Assembly (NCBI GenBank): GCA_963834945.1
Contig: CAWIDT010000001.1
Location: 558,001 to 622,000, forward strand
Length of the DNA: 64,000 bases
Direction of reading: 5' to 3'
From: R-RK-3 sp963834945
GTDB lineage: Bacteria > Pseudomonadota > Alphaproteobacteria > Rhizobiales > Rhodomicrobiaceae
In this document: positions 24,390 through 32,986 of the stretch, one piece after another
How the letters are laid out: every line of letters starts with the position of its first letter
Position numbering within the stretch: the stretch's first letter is position 1
Position numbers and translations under genes: made by a program
The notes under the pieces: model-generated
Seen by the model: only the letters and a program-made list of their open reading frames with translations
The model's database searches: none
Told to the model about the DNA's origin: nothing

Positions 24390-25295
24390 GTGGCTGACGC
24401 CCGGCTCATCGACGGCAAGGCAATCGCGGCAAGTCTACGCGGCCGCGTCGGCGCGCTGGCCCACGCATTTGAAGCCGCCCACGGGGTGAAGCCGGGTCTC
24501 GCGGTGGTGCTGGCCGGCGACGACCCGGCCAGCCAGGTCTATGTCCGCAGCAAGGGGCGCGCGGTCGAAGATGCCGGGATGCGCTCCTTCGAGCACCGGC
24601 TTCCGGCGGAGACCAGCCAGGCCGAGTTGCTGGCCCTGCTCGACCTTTTGAACGCCGACGAGGCGGTGCACGGCATCCTGGTGCAATTGCCGCTCCCCGC
24701 CCAGATCGACACCAGCGCGGTGATCGAGAGGGTTTCGCCGGGCAAGGACGTCGATGGTTTCCATCCCCTCAATGCGGGCAGGCTGGCGAGCGGGCGCCCT
24801 GGGCTGGTGCCCTGCACGCCGCTCGGCTGCATCATGCTCGCCAAGACGGTCATGCCAGATCTCACAGGAGCGGAGGCGGTCGTCATCGGCCGCTCCAACA
24901 TCGTCGGCAAGCCGGTGGCGCAATTGCTGCTGGCCGAAAACGCCACCGTCACCATCGCGCATTCGCGCTCCCGCGACCTGCCTTCCATCGTCCGCCGTGC
25001 CGATATTGTGGTGGCGGCGGCCGGGCGGCCGGAAATGGTGCGCGGCGATTGGATCAAGCCGGGCGCCCTGGTGATCGATGTCGGTATCAACCGCATCCCG
25101 GCGCCGGAAAAAGGCGAGGGCAAGACGAAGCTGGTCGGCGATGTCGCCTTTGCCGAGGCGCTGAGAGTGGCGGGTGCCATCACGCCGGTGCCGGGCGGGG
25201 TCGGCCCGATGACGATCGCCTGTCTGCTCGCCAACACGCTGCGCGCCGCCTGCATGATCCACGGCGCACCCGCGCCCGATTTCAGCGCTGCCTAA
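24390..25295 (+). CDS. folD: Bifunctional methylenetetrahydrofolate dehydrogenase/cyclohydrolase
   Basis: Cytosolic enzyme interconverting 5,10-methylene-, 5,10-methenyl- and 10-formyl-tetrahydrofolate in one-carbon metabolism. The catalytic tyrosine and lysine are in SQVYVRSKGRA (about residues 48-58), the substrate loop is VQLPLPAQID, and DVDGFHPLNAGRL and VIGRSNIVGKPVAQLL (NADP-binding) follow; the end signature is ITPVPGGVGPMTIACLLANT. At 301 residues it has the normal length. It starts with GTG, with AGGGAG ahead, two bases after the DUF167 gene, as the last gene of that unit. Confidence 0.95.
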   Translation: MADARLIDGKAIAASLRGRVGALAHAFEAAHGVKPGLAVVLAGDDPASQVYVRSKGRAVEDAGMRSFEHRLPAETSQAELLALLDLLNADEAVHGILVQLPLPAQIDTSAVIERVSPGKDVDGFHPLNAGRLASGRPGLVPCTPLGCIMLAKTVMPDLTGAEAVVIGRSNIVGKPVAQLLLAENATVTIAHSRSRDLPSIVRRADIVVAAAGRPEMVRGDWIKPGALVIDVGINRIPAPEKGEGKTKLVGDVAFAEALRVAGAITPVPGGVGPMTIACLLANTLRAACMIHGAPAPDFSAA

Positions 25296-25410
25296 ACCGG
25301 ATTTCGAACGGCTCGGCGCTCGTGCAGGATCGGTTCATGTGGAATTGGCCAGCCACACCCAGTTGTCGTCCCCGACAGAAAAAGAGTGCTTTAACTAAGC
25401 TGATCGCGCG

Positions 25411-26028
25411 CTAATCCGCCGGCTCGGTCCGGTTGGGGCAATGCTCGGTGATATAGTCATTGACGCCCTTGACGAAATCCGCCTGGAAATAGCCGAAATA
25501 GGACTCGAACTTCCACGCCGCCCAGACGACATTGCGCACCATCGCGGTTCCGTCGATCTCGCTGAAGCCGAGCGATACCGATTTCGCCTTGCCGTTCTCG
25601 AATTCGATGACCGGCCCCATTTTCGCGGTGAGCACATGCGGCGCGCCGGAACTGTCGATCTCGCAGCTCACCGGCTGCGGCGGAATTTTCAGCGTGTGGG
25701 TCTTCTGGTTAAGCGATGCGGTGAGCAAGGCGCGGCTGATCTCGAACTTCGCCTTGCAGCGCGCGTCGCCGAACGGCCAGGTGATGCGTCCCTTTTTCAC
25801 CGCCTTGGCGATCTCCTCCTGGTGCCAGGTCTGGGTGATGTCGCATTGCAGCGGCCCGCCACCGGCGTGGGGGGCCGTGATGATCGCGCAAAGATCGCGG
25901 TCGCATTGGCGCATTTTCTTCACCTCGGCCTCAGGCGGCTGCTGAGCGAAGACGGCAATCGATGGCGCGGCTAACAGACTGACAACGGCTAACGAAATTC
26001 TGGTGAACGCAAGACATTCGGCCCGCAT
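25411..26028 (-). CDS. Conserved secreted hypothetical protein
   Basis: No characterised family recognised. The 205-residue product begins with a signal peptide (hydrophobic to about residue 28, ending VFAQQ). The mature part has six cysteines, including the early cluster MRQCDRDLCAII, and a beta-rich middle (PVSCEIDSSGAPHVLTAKM). The ending (VKGVNDYITEHCPNRTEPAD) has one more cysteine. The start ATG at 26028 has GGGAGA at good spacing. It is transcribed away from the cox/pnt cluster and shares the upstream region with it. A periplasmic location is likely. Confidence 0.75.
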   Translation of the reverse strand: MRAECLAFTRISLAVVSLLAAPSIAVFAQQPPEAEVKKMRQCDRDLCAIITAPHAGGGPLQCDITQTWHQEEIAKAVKKGRITWPFGDARCKAKFEISRALLTASLNQKTHTLKIPPQPVSCEIDSSGAPHVLTAKMGPVIEFENGKAKSVSLGFSEIDGTAMVRNVVWAAWKFESYFGYFQADFVKGVNDYITEHCPNRTEPAD

Positions 26029-26115
26029 CCGGCTCTCCCATTCCCTCAGATGTCACGTCCCCACGAAAATAAGCGCATAAAGCGGAACGCACGATAGGAC
26101 GCAGCGATCCACACA

Positions 26116-26143
26116 TTGCCGTTAACCTCGGCTTTGGTATAGT
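26116..26143 (+). promoter_or_regulatory. Putative sigma-70 promoter of the cox/pnt cluster
   Basis: TTGCCG (-35) and TATAGT (-10) are separated by 16 bases, about 45 bases upstream of the small oxidase subunit gene. The match is by eye only. Confidence 0.45.
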
Positions 26144-26188
26144 CACGCCGCTGCGCCGGACCCGCAGCTTTGACCAATGGAGGCTCTC

Positions 26189-26332
26189 ATGACAGTGGAC
26201 ACGTCGCAGGGCAACGAAAATATGGACTACGCCCAGCATCAGCGGACCTACGACCTTTTCACCACCCTGGTGAAATGGGGCAGCATTTCGGTCATCGTCA
26301 TTCTCATCCTCATGGCCATCTTCCTGCTCTGA
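26189..26332 (+). CDS. aa3-type cytochrome c oxidase subunit IV (small)
   Basis: A tiny 47-residue protein of the PF07835 family. The N-terminal half is polar (ENMDYAQHQRTYDLFTTLV), then come KWGSIS and one membrane helix (VIVILILMAIFLL) to the end. This is the usual size and layout of the single-helix fourth subunit of alphaproteobacterial aa3 oxidases. A perfect ribosome site (GGAGG) lies five bases before the ATG. It sits just before pntAA, as is common in this order, far from the main oxidase genes. It was identified by translating the region directly. Confidence 0.9.
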   Translation: MTVDTSQGNENMDYAQHQRTYDLFTTLVKWGSISVIVILILMAIFLL

Positions 26333-26379
26333 TCGCAACTGTATAAACGCCCACCCTTTTTGCACCGGCGGAGAGAATC

Positions 26380-27519
26380 ATGATCGTGGTAGCGGCAACC
26401 GCCGAAAGCGGCGATGAATCGCGTGTCGCGCTTTCCCCCGAGACCGCCAAGAAATTCAAGGCGCTGGGCGCCGAGGTCCGGCTTCAGGCGGGCGCGGGGC
26501 GCGGCTCGTTCTTTCCCGATCAGGCCTTTGCCGATGCGGGCGCGAAGATCGTTCCGACCGCTGAGGATGCGCTGAGCGGCGCCGACATCGTCCTGAAAGT
26601 GCGCCGGCCCTCGGCGCAGGACATCGCCGCGATGAAGCGCGGCGCGGTGCTCGTCGCCATGCTCGACCCCTATTCCGGCGGCGGCGATATCGAGGCGCTC
26701 GCAAAGGCCGGTATCGACGCGTTCTCGATGGAATTCATGCCGCGCATCAGCCGCGCGCAGACAATGGACGTGCTCTCCAGCCAGGCGAACCTCGCGGGCT
26801 ATAAGGCCGTGGTCGAGGCGGCGGCGCGGTTCTCGCGCGCCATGCCGATGATGATGACCGCCGCCGGCACCGTGCCCGCCGCCCGCGTTTTCGTCATGGG
26901 CGTCGGCGTCGCCGGATTGCAAGCCATTGCCACGGCGCGGCGCCTGGGCGCGGTCGTCTCAGCGAACGACGTGCGGCCCGCCACCAAGGAGCAGGTGGAA
27001 TCGCTCGGCGCCAAGTTCATCGCCGTGGTCGATGAGGAATTCAAGCAGGCGGAGACCTCCACCGGCTACGCCAAGGAAATGTCCGAGGACTATAAGCGCA
27101 AGCAGGCCGAGCTGACCGCCAGCCACATTGCCAACCAGGATATCATCGTCACCACGGCACTCATTCCAGGACGCCCGGCGCCCAAGCTGGTGACGAAAGC
27201 CATGGTGGAAAGCATGAAGCCCGGCTCGATCATCGTCGATCTGGCGGCCGAGCGGGGCGGCAATACCGAGCTGACGAAGCCCGGCGAGATCGCCGAACAT
27301 AACGGCGTCACGATCATGGGGCAGCTCAACATGCCGGGACGGCTGCCTGGGAATGCCTCAAGCCTTTACGCGCGCAACCTGTTCGCCTTCGTCGAGACGC
27401 TGATCGACAAGCAGAACGGCGCGCTGAAGATCAACTGGGACGACGAGATCGTCAAAGGCACGGCGTTGACCCGCGATGGGGCGATCGTGCATCCGAGCCT
27501 GACGGGAGCGAAAGTATGA
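26380..27519 (+). CDS. pntAA: NAD(P) transhydrogenase subunit alpha part 1 (proton-translocating)
   Basis: NAD(H)-binding peripheral component (domain I) of the membrane transhydrogenase that makes NADPH using the proton gradient. The N-terminus MIVVAATAESGDESRVALSP is typical. RAQTMDVLSSQANLAGYKAV and the Rossmann motif VFVMGVGVAGLQAIATARRLGA are visible, followed by the RPATKEQVESLGAKF region and the mobile loop near YAKEMSEDY. The start ATG at 26380 has GGAGAG upstream. Its stop codon overlaps the pntAB start (ATGA), so the two are translationally coupled. The three-gene split form (pntAA, pntAB, pntB) is normal in alphaproteobacteria. Confidence 0.95.
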   Translation: MIVVAATAESGDESRVALSPETAKKFKALGAEVRLQAGAGRGSFFPDQAFADAGAKIVPTAEDALSGADIVLKVRRPSAQDIAAMKRGAVLVAMLDPYSGGGDIEALAKAGIDAFSMEFMPRISRAQTMDVLSSQANLAGYKAVVEAAARFSRAMPMMMTAAGTVPAARVFVMGVGVAGLQAIATARRLGAVVSANDVRPATKEQVESLGAKFIAVVDEEFKQAETSTGYAKEMSEDYKRKQAELTASHIANQDIIVTTALIPGRPAPKLVTKAMVESMKPGSIIVDLAAERGGNTELTKPGEIAEHNGVTIMGQLNMPGRLPGNASSLYARNLFAFVETLIDKQNGALKINWDDEIVKGTALTRDGAIVHPSLTGAKV

Positions 27520-28034
27520 TGCGCATGAGCACGAATGCCGTTCGCCCACTCCCCTGGAGTGAGGGGGGAATTCAGCCGAAATCGCGCCAACCCCTCACCC
27601 GGCGCCGCGCGCCACCCTCTTCCCACGGGAGAGGGATTTTGGCCGCGATCTTGGTAGCCGCAATTGCAACGACGCTGCCCGCCCCTGCCTGGGCCTCGGC
27701 CGCCGGCGCGAGCGTCGATCCGTTCATGTTCCGCCTGTCGATCTTTGTACTGGCGATTTTCGTCGGCTATTACGTCGTGTGGAGCGTGACGCCGGCCCTG
27801 CATACGCCGCTCATGTCCGTCACCAACGCCATTTCCTCGGTGATCGTGGTCGGTGCGCTGCTGGCTGTCGGGGTGGAACATGCCCCCGGCGACCTGCCGC
27901 AATCGATGGACGGCGCCATCGCCTCCAAAATCTTCGGCTTCCTGGCGCTGGCAATGGCGGCGGTGAACATTTTCGGCGGCTTTCTCGTCACCCAGCGCAT
28001 GCTCGCCATGTACAAGAAAAAAGAAAAGAAATGA
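27516..28034 (+). CDS. pntAB: NAD(P) transhydrogenase subunit alpha part 2 with a repeat-derived leader
   Basis: Membrane part of the alpha subunit (domain II). The C-terminal 110 residues are typical: DPFMFRLSIFVLAIFVGYYV, SVTPALHTPLMSVTNAISSV, and a third and fourth helix ending in a lysine-rich tail. The first 40 codons are unusual: they are translated from an intergenic-type GC-rich repeat (27541-27644) and give a Pro/Arg-rich peptide with no counterpart in the family. A TTG at 27639, three bases after GGAGAGGG supplied by the repeat, could be the real start; the protein would then begin with a hydrophobic leader. The downstream lipoprotein gene overlaps by four bases. Confidence 0.9.
   Translation: MMRMSTNAVRPLPWSEGGIQPKSRQPLTRRRAPPSSHGRGILAAILVAAIATTLPAPAWASAAGASVDPFMFRLSIFVLAIFVGYYVVWSVTPALHTPLMSVTNAISSVIVVGALLAVGVEHAPGDLPQSMDGAIASKIFGFLALAMAAVNIFGGFLVTQRMLAMYKKKEKK
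27541..27644. repeat. GC-rich repeat, family B, inside the pntAB reading frame
   Basis: Segments CACTCCCCTGGAGTGAGGGG, CCCCTCACCCGGCGC and CCACGGGAGAGGG match the style of the repeat at 40590-40715 and the fragment at 57105-57140. It lies between the start codon and the conserved part of pntAB, and its length keeps the frame open. Confidence 0.75.
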
Positions 28035-28543
28035 CCACCACCCCCACCGGCCTCCTCAAAGTTCTCGCGCCGCTCCTCCTCGTGTTGAGCCTGTCGGGAT
28101 GCTTCAAGTCCAGCACCCCCCTGCTCGATGCATCGAACGCGCAATATCCCTTCACCACCCTCACTTTGAAGAACGAGGATGGGCAGACCTCCATCGTCAA
28201 ACGCGACGGCGACGTCTATCGCTTCATCGATGACGGCAAACAGGATGTCACGGCGCTGCTGATCCATGAGCTGGGCCCTGACCTCTATCTCGTTCAGGTG
28301 GCCCCTCCGACCGGCGAGGCGGACTACCTGTTCGCCAAAAAGCTGAATGGCGATCTCGTCGTCAGATCCGATTGCCAGGGGCTCGACCCCGCGATGCTGC
28401 GCGGCAAGGGCGTGGAGATCGAGGAAAGCGGCGCAATCTACGAATGCCATTTCAAGGACTTGAACACTTTGATCGAACTGGGGAAAGCGCCGGGCTTGTG
28501 GGAAAGCTCGACAACGACGCTCAACGTCATATCGATCGAATAG
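28031..28543 (+). CDS. Putative lipoprotein encoded inside the pnt operon
   Basis: No family recognised. The 170-residue product has a lipoprotein signal: MTTTPTGLLKVLAPLLLVLSLSGC, with the lipobox cysteine at residue 24 (given here as positions 20-24, LSLSGC). The mature part is small and beta-rich, with YPFTTLTLKNEDGQTSIVKR, two further cysteines in the C-terminal half (SDCQGLD and IYECHF) and no membrane segment. It starts by ATGA overlap with the pntAB stop and ends 12 bases before pntB, so it is fully embedded in the operon. It could be a periplasmic-side accessory to the transhydrogenase or simply a captured gene; the sequence does not decide. Confidence 0.8.
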   Translation: MTTTPTGLLKVLAPLLLVLSLSGCFKSSTPLLDASNAQYPFTTLTLKNEDGQTSIVKRDGDVYRFIDDGKQDVTALLIHELGPDLYLVQVAPPTGEADYLFAKKLNGDLVVRSDCQGLDPAMLRGKGVEIEESGAIYECHFKDLNTLIELGKAPGLWESSTTTLNVISIE

Positions 28544-28555
28544 CGGGGGATATCG

Positions 28556-29953
28556 ATGTCGGGAAATCTGGTCGCGCTGCTCTATCTTGTGTCCGGCGTG
28601 CTGTTCATTCTGGCGCTGCGCGGGCTGTCGAGCCCCGAAACATCGCGTCGGGGCAACCGTTTCGGCATGATCGGCATGGCGCTGGCCGTGTTGACCACGC
28701 TTGCCGTCGTCGCGCCGCATGAGGGATCGACCTGGCTGATGATCATCGCCGGCCTGGCGCTTGGCGGCGGTATCGGCGCGTTCACGGCGCGGCGGATCGC
28801 GATGACGGCGATGCCGCAGCTCGTCGCCGCCTTCCACAGCCTCGTCGGCCTCGCGGCGGTGTTCGTCGCGGCGGCCGCGCTGTACGCGCCGGAAGCCTTC
28901 GGCATCGGCACCCCCGGCGACATCGAGGTCGCGACGCTGGTCGAGATGTCGCTCGGCGTCGCCATTGGCGCGATCACCTTTTCCGGCTCGATCATCGCCT
29001 TCCTGAAGCTCGACGGGCGCATGTCCGGCGCGCCGATCCTCCTGCCCGCCCGGCATCTGATCAATCTCGCGCTGGCCGCCGCGCTGATCGTGCTGATCGC
29101 GCTGTTCGTCACCAGCGGCTCGACGCTGCTGTTCTGGGCCATCACGGCTGTCGCGCTGGTGCTCGGTGTGCTCATCATCGTGCCGATCGGCGGCGCGGAC
29201 ATGCCGGTCGTTGTCTCGATGCTCAATTCCTATTCGGGCTGGGCGGCGGCGGGCATCGGCTTCACGCTGGGCAACAGCGCGCTGATCATCACGGGCGCGC
29301 TGGTCGGCTCGTCCGGCGCGATCCTGTCCTACATCATGTGCAAGGGCATGAACCGCTCCTTCATCTCGGTGATCCTGGGCGGCTTCGGCGGTGAGACGGC
29401 GGCGGCGGGCGGCGCGGGCGGCGAGCAGCGGCCGGTCAAGCAGGGCTCGGCGGATGATGCGGCCTTCATCCTGAAAAACTCCTCCAAGGTCATCATCGTA
29501 CCCGGCTATGGCATGGCGGTCGCCCAGGCGCAGCACGCGCTGCGCGACATGGCCGACAAGCTGAAGGAAGCCGGCGTCGACGTCTCCTACGCCATCCATC
29601 CGGTCGCGGGCCGTATGCCCGGCCATATGAACGTGCTGCTCGCCGAAGCCAACGTGCCCTATGACGAAGTGTTCGAGCTTGAAGACATCAACAACGCCTT
29701 CTCGCAAGCCGACGTCGCCTTCGTCATCGGCGCGAACGACGTCACCAATCCCTCAGCCAAGGAAGACCCGGCCTCGCCGATCTTCGGCATGCCGGTGCTG
29801 GAGGTCTGGAAGGCGGGCACGGTGATGTTCATCAAGCGGTCGCTATCGTCGGGCTATGCGGGCATCGACAATTCGCTGTTCTACCGCGACAACACCATGA
29901 TGCTGTTCGGGGACGCGAAAAAAATGACCGAGGAAATCGTCAAAGCCTTCTGA
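28556..29953 (+). CDS. pntB: NAD(P) transhydrogenase subunit beta
   Basis: Beta subunit of 465 residues: the membrane domain (about nine helices) and the NADP(H)-binding domain III at the C-terminus. MPQLVAAFHSLVGLAAVFVA carries the conserved His of the proton channel, and DMPVVVSMLNSYSGWAAAGIG and ILSYIMCKGMNRSFISVILGG are hallmarks. In domain III, IIVPGYGMAVAQAQHAL is the dinucleotide site, and AIHPVAGRMPGHMNVLLAEA and VIGANDVTNPSAKEDPASPI complete the signature. Length and motifs are intact. It is the last pnt gene. Confidence 0.96.
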   Translation: MSGNLVALLYLVSGVLFILALRGLSSPETSRRGNRFGMIGMALAVLTTLAVVAPHEGSTWLMIIAGLALGGGIGAFTARRIAMTAMPQLVAAFHSLVGLAAVFVAAAALYAPEAFGIGTPGDIEVATLVEMSLGVAIGAITFSGSIIAFLKLDGRMSGAPILLPARHLINLALAAALIVLIALFVTSGSTLLFWAITAVALVLGVLIIVPIGGADMPVVVSMLNSYSGWAAAGIGFTLGNSALIITGALVGSSGAILSYIMCKGMNRSFISVILGGFGGETAAAGGAGGEQRPVKQGSADDAAFILKNSSKVIIVPGYGMAVAQAQHALRDMADKLKEAGVDVSYAIHPVAGRMPGHMNVLLAEANVPYDEVFELEDINNAFSQADVAFVIGANDVTNPSAKEDPASPIFGMPVLEVWKAGTVMFIKRSLSSGYAGIDNSLFYRDNTMMLFGDAKKMTEEIVKAF

Positions 29954-29993
29954 CCCCCTTCGGGCATCGGAGGCAAGCTTGGGGGGAGGTTTT

Positions 29994-30287
29994 ATGCGCC
30001 GTTTCTTCGTTATCCTGTTCTTCGTTTCGCTGCTGGCCACAGGCGCCGCGGTCTATTGGAGCAGCTACCTGCCGGAAGCCACCGTTCCTGTCACGGCGGA
30101 TCGCAACTTCAGCGCCCCGCAGGGCGGCGAGACGGCCGCACCCGGCGCCGGGTCCGCCCGTGCTTTCGCGAAGGCGCCATCGGAACGGCAGAACCTGGCC
30201 GTCACCATTTCCATCATGTCTTCGATCATCTCGGCGCTGGCTGCGATCGCGCAGACCTGGCTGACGGCGCGAGCCTATCGGCGATAG
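29994..30287 (+). CDS. Small membrane protein of unknown function
   Basis: 97 residues from the ATG at 29994, which has a strong GGGGGGAGG ribosome site. The N-terminus is one membrane segment (MRRFFVILFFVSLLATGAAVYW), then a Pro/Ala/Gly-rich periplasmic stretch of about 45 residues, then a second hydrophobic segment (VTISIMSSIISALAAIAQTW) and a short basic tail. No family was recognised. It follows pntB by 40 bases and may be in the same transcript. Confidence 0.65.
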   Translation: MRRFFVILFFVSLLATGAAVYWSSYLPEATVPVTADRNFSAPQGGETAAPGAGSARAFAKAPSERQNLAVTISIMSSIISALAAIAQTWLTARAYRR

Positions 30288-30327
30288 ATGCATCTGGCGG
30301 GCGGATGGTGATAAGGGCGCGCCCTTG

Positions 30328-31161
30328 ATGAAAATCCTCATGATCATCCTCGGTGTCGTCGCCGCGCTTTATGTCATCGCCAGCGGTTCGCTCTATGTGT
30401 TCCAACGCCGCCTGATCTACGTGCCCGATCCCGACCGCGAGGCGCCGGCCGAAATCGGGCTTCGCGGCGTGCGGGAAATCGTGCTGCGGACGCCGGATGG
30501 CGCACGCCTCATAACCTGGTATGCCGCCGCCGCGCATGGGAAGCCGACCTTTCTCTATTTTCATGGCAATGCCGGAAATCTGGCCGATCGCGCCGACCGC
30601 ATCCGCCGCTTCACCGGCGCGGGATACGGACTGTTCATGCCGTCTTATCGCGGCTATTCGGGCAGCACCGGCAGCCCCTCGGAGGCGGCCATCGTCGCCG
30701 ATGCACGCCTCGCCTACGATCATCTGCGCGGATTGGGCGTGCCGGAGCGGGCGATCGTGCTCTATGGCGAATCGCTCGGCAGCGGCGTCGCGGTGCGGCT
30801 TGCCTCCGAGCGCCCGGTCGGCGCTGTGATCCTGGATGCGCCCTACACATCGCTCCCCGATGTCGGCAAACTGATGTACCCGATCATGCCCGTCCGGACG
30901 TTCATGCTGGACCGCTTCGAATCCAAGACGTTCATCACCTCCGTTCATGCGCCGATCCTCATCCTGCACGGCACCAACGACGCAGTCGTCCCGATCGCGC
31001 TGGGCAAGGCGCTGTTCGACGCGGCAAATAAGCCAAAGGAAATGGCGGTGCTGCAGGGCGCCGGGCACTCCGACATCTATGCCTATGGCGCGTTCGCCCG
31101 CATCGAGACATTCTTGCGCGACCATTTGGGCCAAGCCGCATCGCGCGCCACCTCCGGCTGA
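30328..31161 (+). CDS. Alpha/beta hydrolase (ABHD13/BEM46-like), membrane-anchored
   Basis: Serine hydrolase of 277 residues with an N-terminal membrane segment (MIILGVVAALYVIASGSLYVF). It has the oxyanion segment FLYFHGNAGNLADRADRI, the nucleophile elbow YGESLGSGVAV (GxSxG), the acid loop LILHGTNDAVVPI and the final histidine GAGHSDIY, so the catalytic triad is complete. This layout is that of the ABHD13/BEM46 family, whose bacterial members have unknown substrates. The active domain probably faces the periplasm. The ATG at 30328 was preferred to a TTG one codon earlier. A damaged paralogue follows after a repeat. Confidence 0.88.
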   Translation: MKILMIILGVVAALYVIASGSLYVFQRRLIYVPDPDREAPAEIGLRGVREIVLRTPDGARLITWYAAAAHGKPTFLYFHGNAGNLADRADRIRRFTGAGYGLFMPSYRGYSGSTGSPSEAAIVADARLAYDHLRGLGVPERAIVLYGESLGSGVAVRLASERPVGAVILDAPYTSLPDVGKLMYPIMPVRTFMLDRFESKTFITSVHAPILILHGTNDAVVPIALGKALFDAANKPKEMAVLQGAGHSDIYAYGAFARIETFLRDHLGQAASRATSG

Positions 31162-31181
31162 GTTTTCCACAGCCCTTCCGG

Positions 31182-31282
31182 CTAGAGCTTTCCGCTCCGA
31201 TTGGATCGGAGCGGGGCTCTATCTTTGTTTTGTCGCATTTTCGCGACGCAAACCGGCATCCACTTTGCAGAAAAATGCTCTA
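31182..31282. repeat. Palindromic repeat, family A, copy 4
   Basis: It has a TAGAGCTTTCCGCTCCGAT/ATCGGAGCGGGGCTCTA hairpin followed by the GTCGCATTTTCGCGACGC...AAAAATGCTCTA module. It starts 21 bases after the hydrolase stop codon. Confidence 0.85.
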
Positions 31283-31385
31283 AATGCCATTTAGCTAAAC
31301 TGGCGTGATTCGGGTTAAACGATCCTCCACCGCTGACGCCTATACTGAAGGATAGTGTAAGGCGCGTCTTGTCGTAGGATTAATT

Positions 31386-32253
31386 ATGCGTCCAGCCCGA
31401 TTTTTTGCAATAGTATCGGCATGTTATCTGTCATTTATCGCAATATACTATGTAGAGCAGCGCGATTATCTGTTCTTTACATCAAAACTCCGGATATCTC
31501 CGCAGACGCTCGACCTGAAAGACGTCGCGGAAATGGAATTGCCCACCCCGGACGGTGAGCGTCTCATCGCCTGGTACGCAGCCCCGTCGCGAGGCGCGCC
31601 GACGCTGTTCTATTTGCACGGCAATGCCGGCGCTCTCGCAAATCGCGCCAATCGCGTGCGGCTCTACCGGGCACACGGCTACGGCGTGTTCATGCTCGCC
31701 TATCGCGGCTTTTCCGGCAGCACCGGCAGGCCTACGGAAACCAACATCGTCGCCGACGCGCTCATGGCCTACGACACGCTTGCGGGTTTCACTCCGCCCG
31801 ACAGCAAGATTGTCGTCTATGGGGAATCGCTGGGGACCGGCGTTGCGGTCCAGGTCGCGGCGAAGCGCCGGCCGGATGCCGTGGTGCTGGAATCGCCCTT
31901 CTCATCGGCAGTCGATGTGGGCGCTTACCTCTACCCTTATCTTCCGGTCCACTGGCTGCTGAAGGACCGCTTCGAGTTCGATCAGCTACATTCACGACGT
32001 GAAAGCGCCGCTCCTGATGCTGCATGGCGAGCGCGACAGGATCGTTCCGCCGCGATTCGGCCGCAAGCTGTTCGCCGCCGCGCCAGGGCCGAAACTGGCC
32101 TATTTCATCCACGACGCAACGCATTACACGCTCTATGAGCACGGCGCGTTCGAAAGGGTGACAAAGTTTCTGGACAGCTTCACGCTCGGACGCGAACACC
32201 CCGGCACGATCTCCGTGTCCTGCGGCGCGGTGTGCGGCCCTCGCCCCCATTGA
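31386..32253 (+). pseudogene. Second alpha/beta hydrolase (tandem paralogue), frameshifted
   Basis: Paralogue of the gene at 30328: membrane segment at the N-terminus, LFYLHGNAGALANRANRVRL, nucleophile elbow VYGESLGTGVAV. After DRFEF near 31976 the first frame loses similarity, while the +1 frame continues correctly with ISYIHDVKAPLLMLHGERD (acid loop) and FIHDATHYTLYEHG (final His). Removing one G near 31976 (GACCGCTTCGA-TTCGATC) would restore a continuous protein of about 288 residues. It could be a real pseudogene or a one-base assembly error. The upstream region is AT-richer than its surroundings. Confidence 0.85.
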
Positions 32254-32416
32254 CGCCGCCGGGAGCCGTTGCCGCATGGCGATTTGAAGCAGAACCTGCC
32301 GCAGGCCGATACCGCGGCATTCGATATTTGCCGCCGTGGAACTGCTGGCGGCGCCAGGGATTATTCCCCCGACGCACCCATTCACCCAAAGCCGGCATTG
32401 CATTCGGAGGTTAAGA

Positions 32417-32986
32417 ATGAAACCAGCGATGAAATCGATGAACGAACCGCGCGGCTATTCCGGTTCGAAAAGCCGCAACTATTCCAAGACGGGCGGCGGC
32501 AATTCGGTCGCGCAGCGCAGCCGCAACTCCTCCTCCGGGCGTATCAGCCCTTGGCTGCCCTTCGCAGTCGGCGTGTTCACGCTTTTCGTCGTGGGCAAGG
32601 CTCTGGCCGACACAGAACGCCGCCGTTATGCCAATAGAAGCTGGACCTCTCGTTTCAGCGATCGCGTGAGTGACCGTTTCAACGATTGGTGGCCCGATAT
32701 CCGCGACGCGGCGGAAGATACCGGCTCGCGCGCCAAACATTGGCTGCAGGACGCGGCCCCGTCGCGGCGCACCCTTTCCGATATGTGGTCCGACGGCACC
32801 GACTGGCTGCCAAGCGGCCGGGCTGCCAAGCGGCGCCTGCTTGAAAATTTCGACTGGCAAAATCCGCCGCGCTGGCTCCGCAACGTCGATCTGTCTACCG
32901 CGTCCAAGCGCCGGCGCTTCTTGCGCGACATGAAGCGCTATGGCAACCGCAAGAGCGACAGCCTGATGTCCAGTCTGGGCTTATAA
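32417..32986 (+). CDS. Basic hypothetical protein with one membrane segment
   Basis: 189 residues from the ATG at 32417, which has a perfect GGAGG six bases ahead. The N-terminal 45 residues are Ser/Asn/Lys/Arg-rich, then one hydrophobic segment (SPWLPFAVGVFTLFVVGKAL), then a strongly basic, Trp- and Asp-rich C-terminal domain (FSDRVSDRFNDWWPDIRDAA; RWLRNVDLSTASKRRRFLRD). No family was recognised. The long charged tail could interact with peptidoglycan or nucleic acid, but this is only a guess. Confidence 0.7.
   Translation: MKPAMKSMNEPRGYSGSKSRNYSKTGGGNSVAQRSRNSSSGRISPWLPFAVGVFTLFVVGKALADTERRRYANRSWTSRFSDRVSDRFNDWWPDIRDAAEDTGSRAKHWLQDAAPSRRTLSDMWSDGTDWLPSGRAAKRRLLENFDWQNPPRWLRNVDLSTASKRRRFLRDMKRYGNRKSDSLMSSLGL

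Noticed and set aside
27770..29707. 645-codon frame on the minus strand
   Set aside because: Antisense to pntAB/pntB; no domain or ribosome site.
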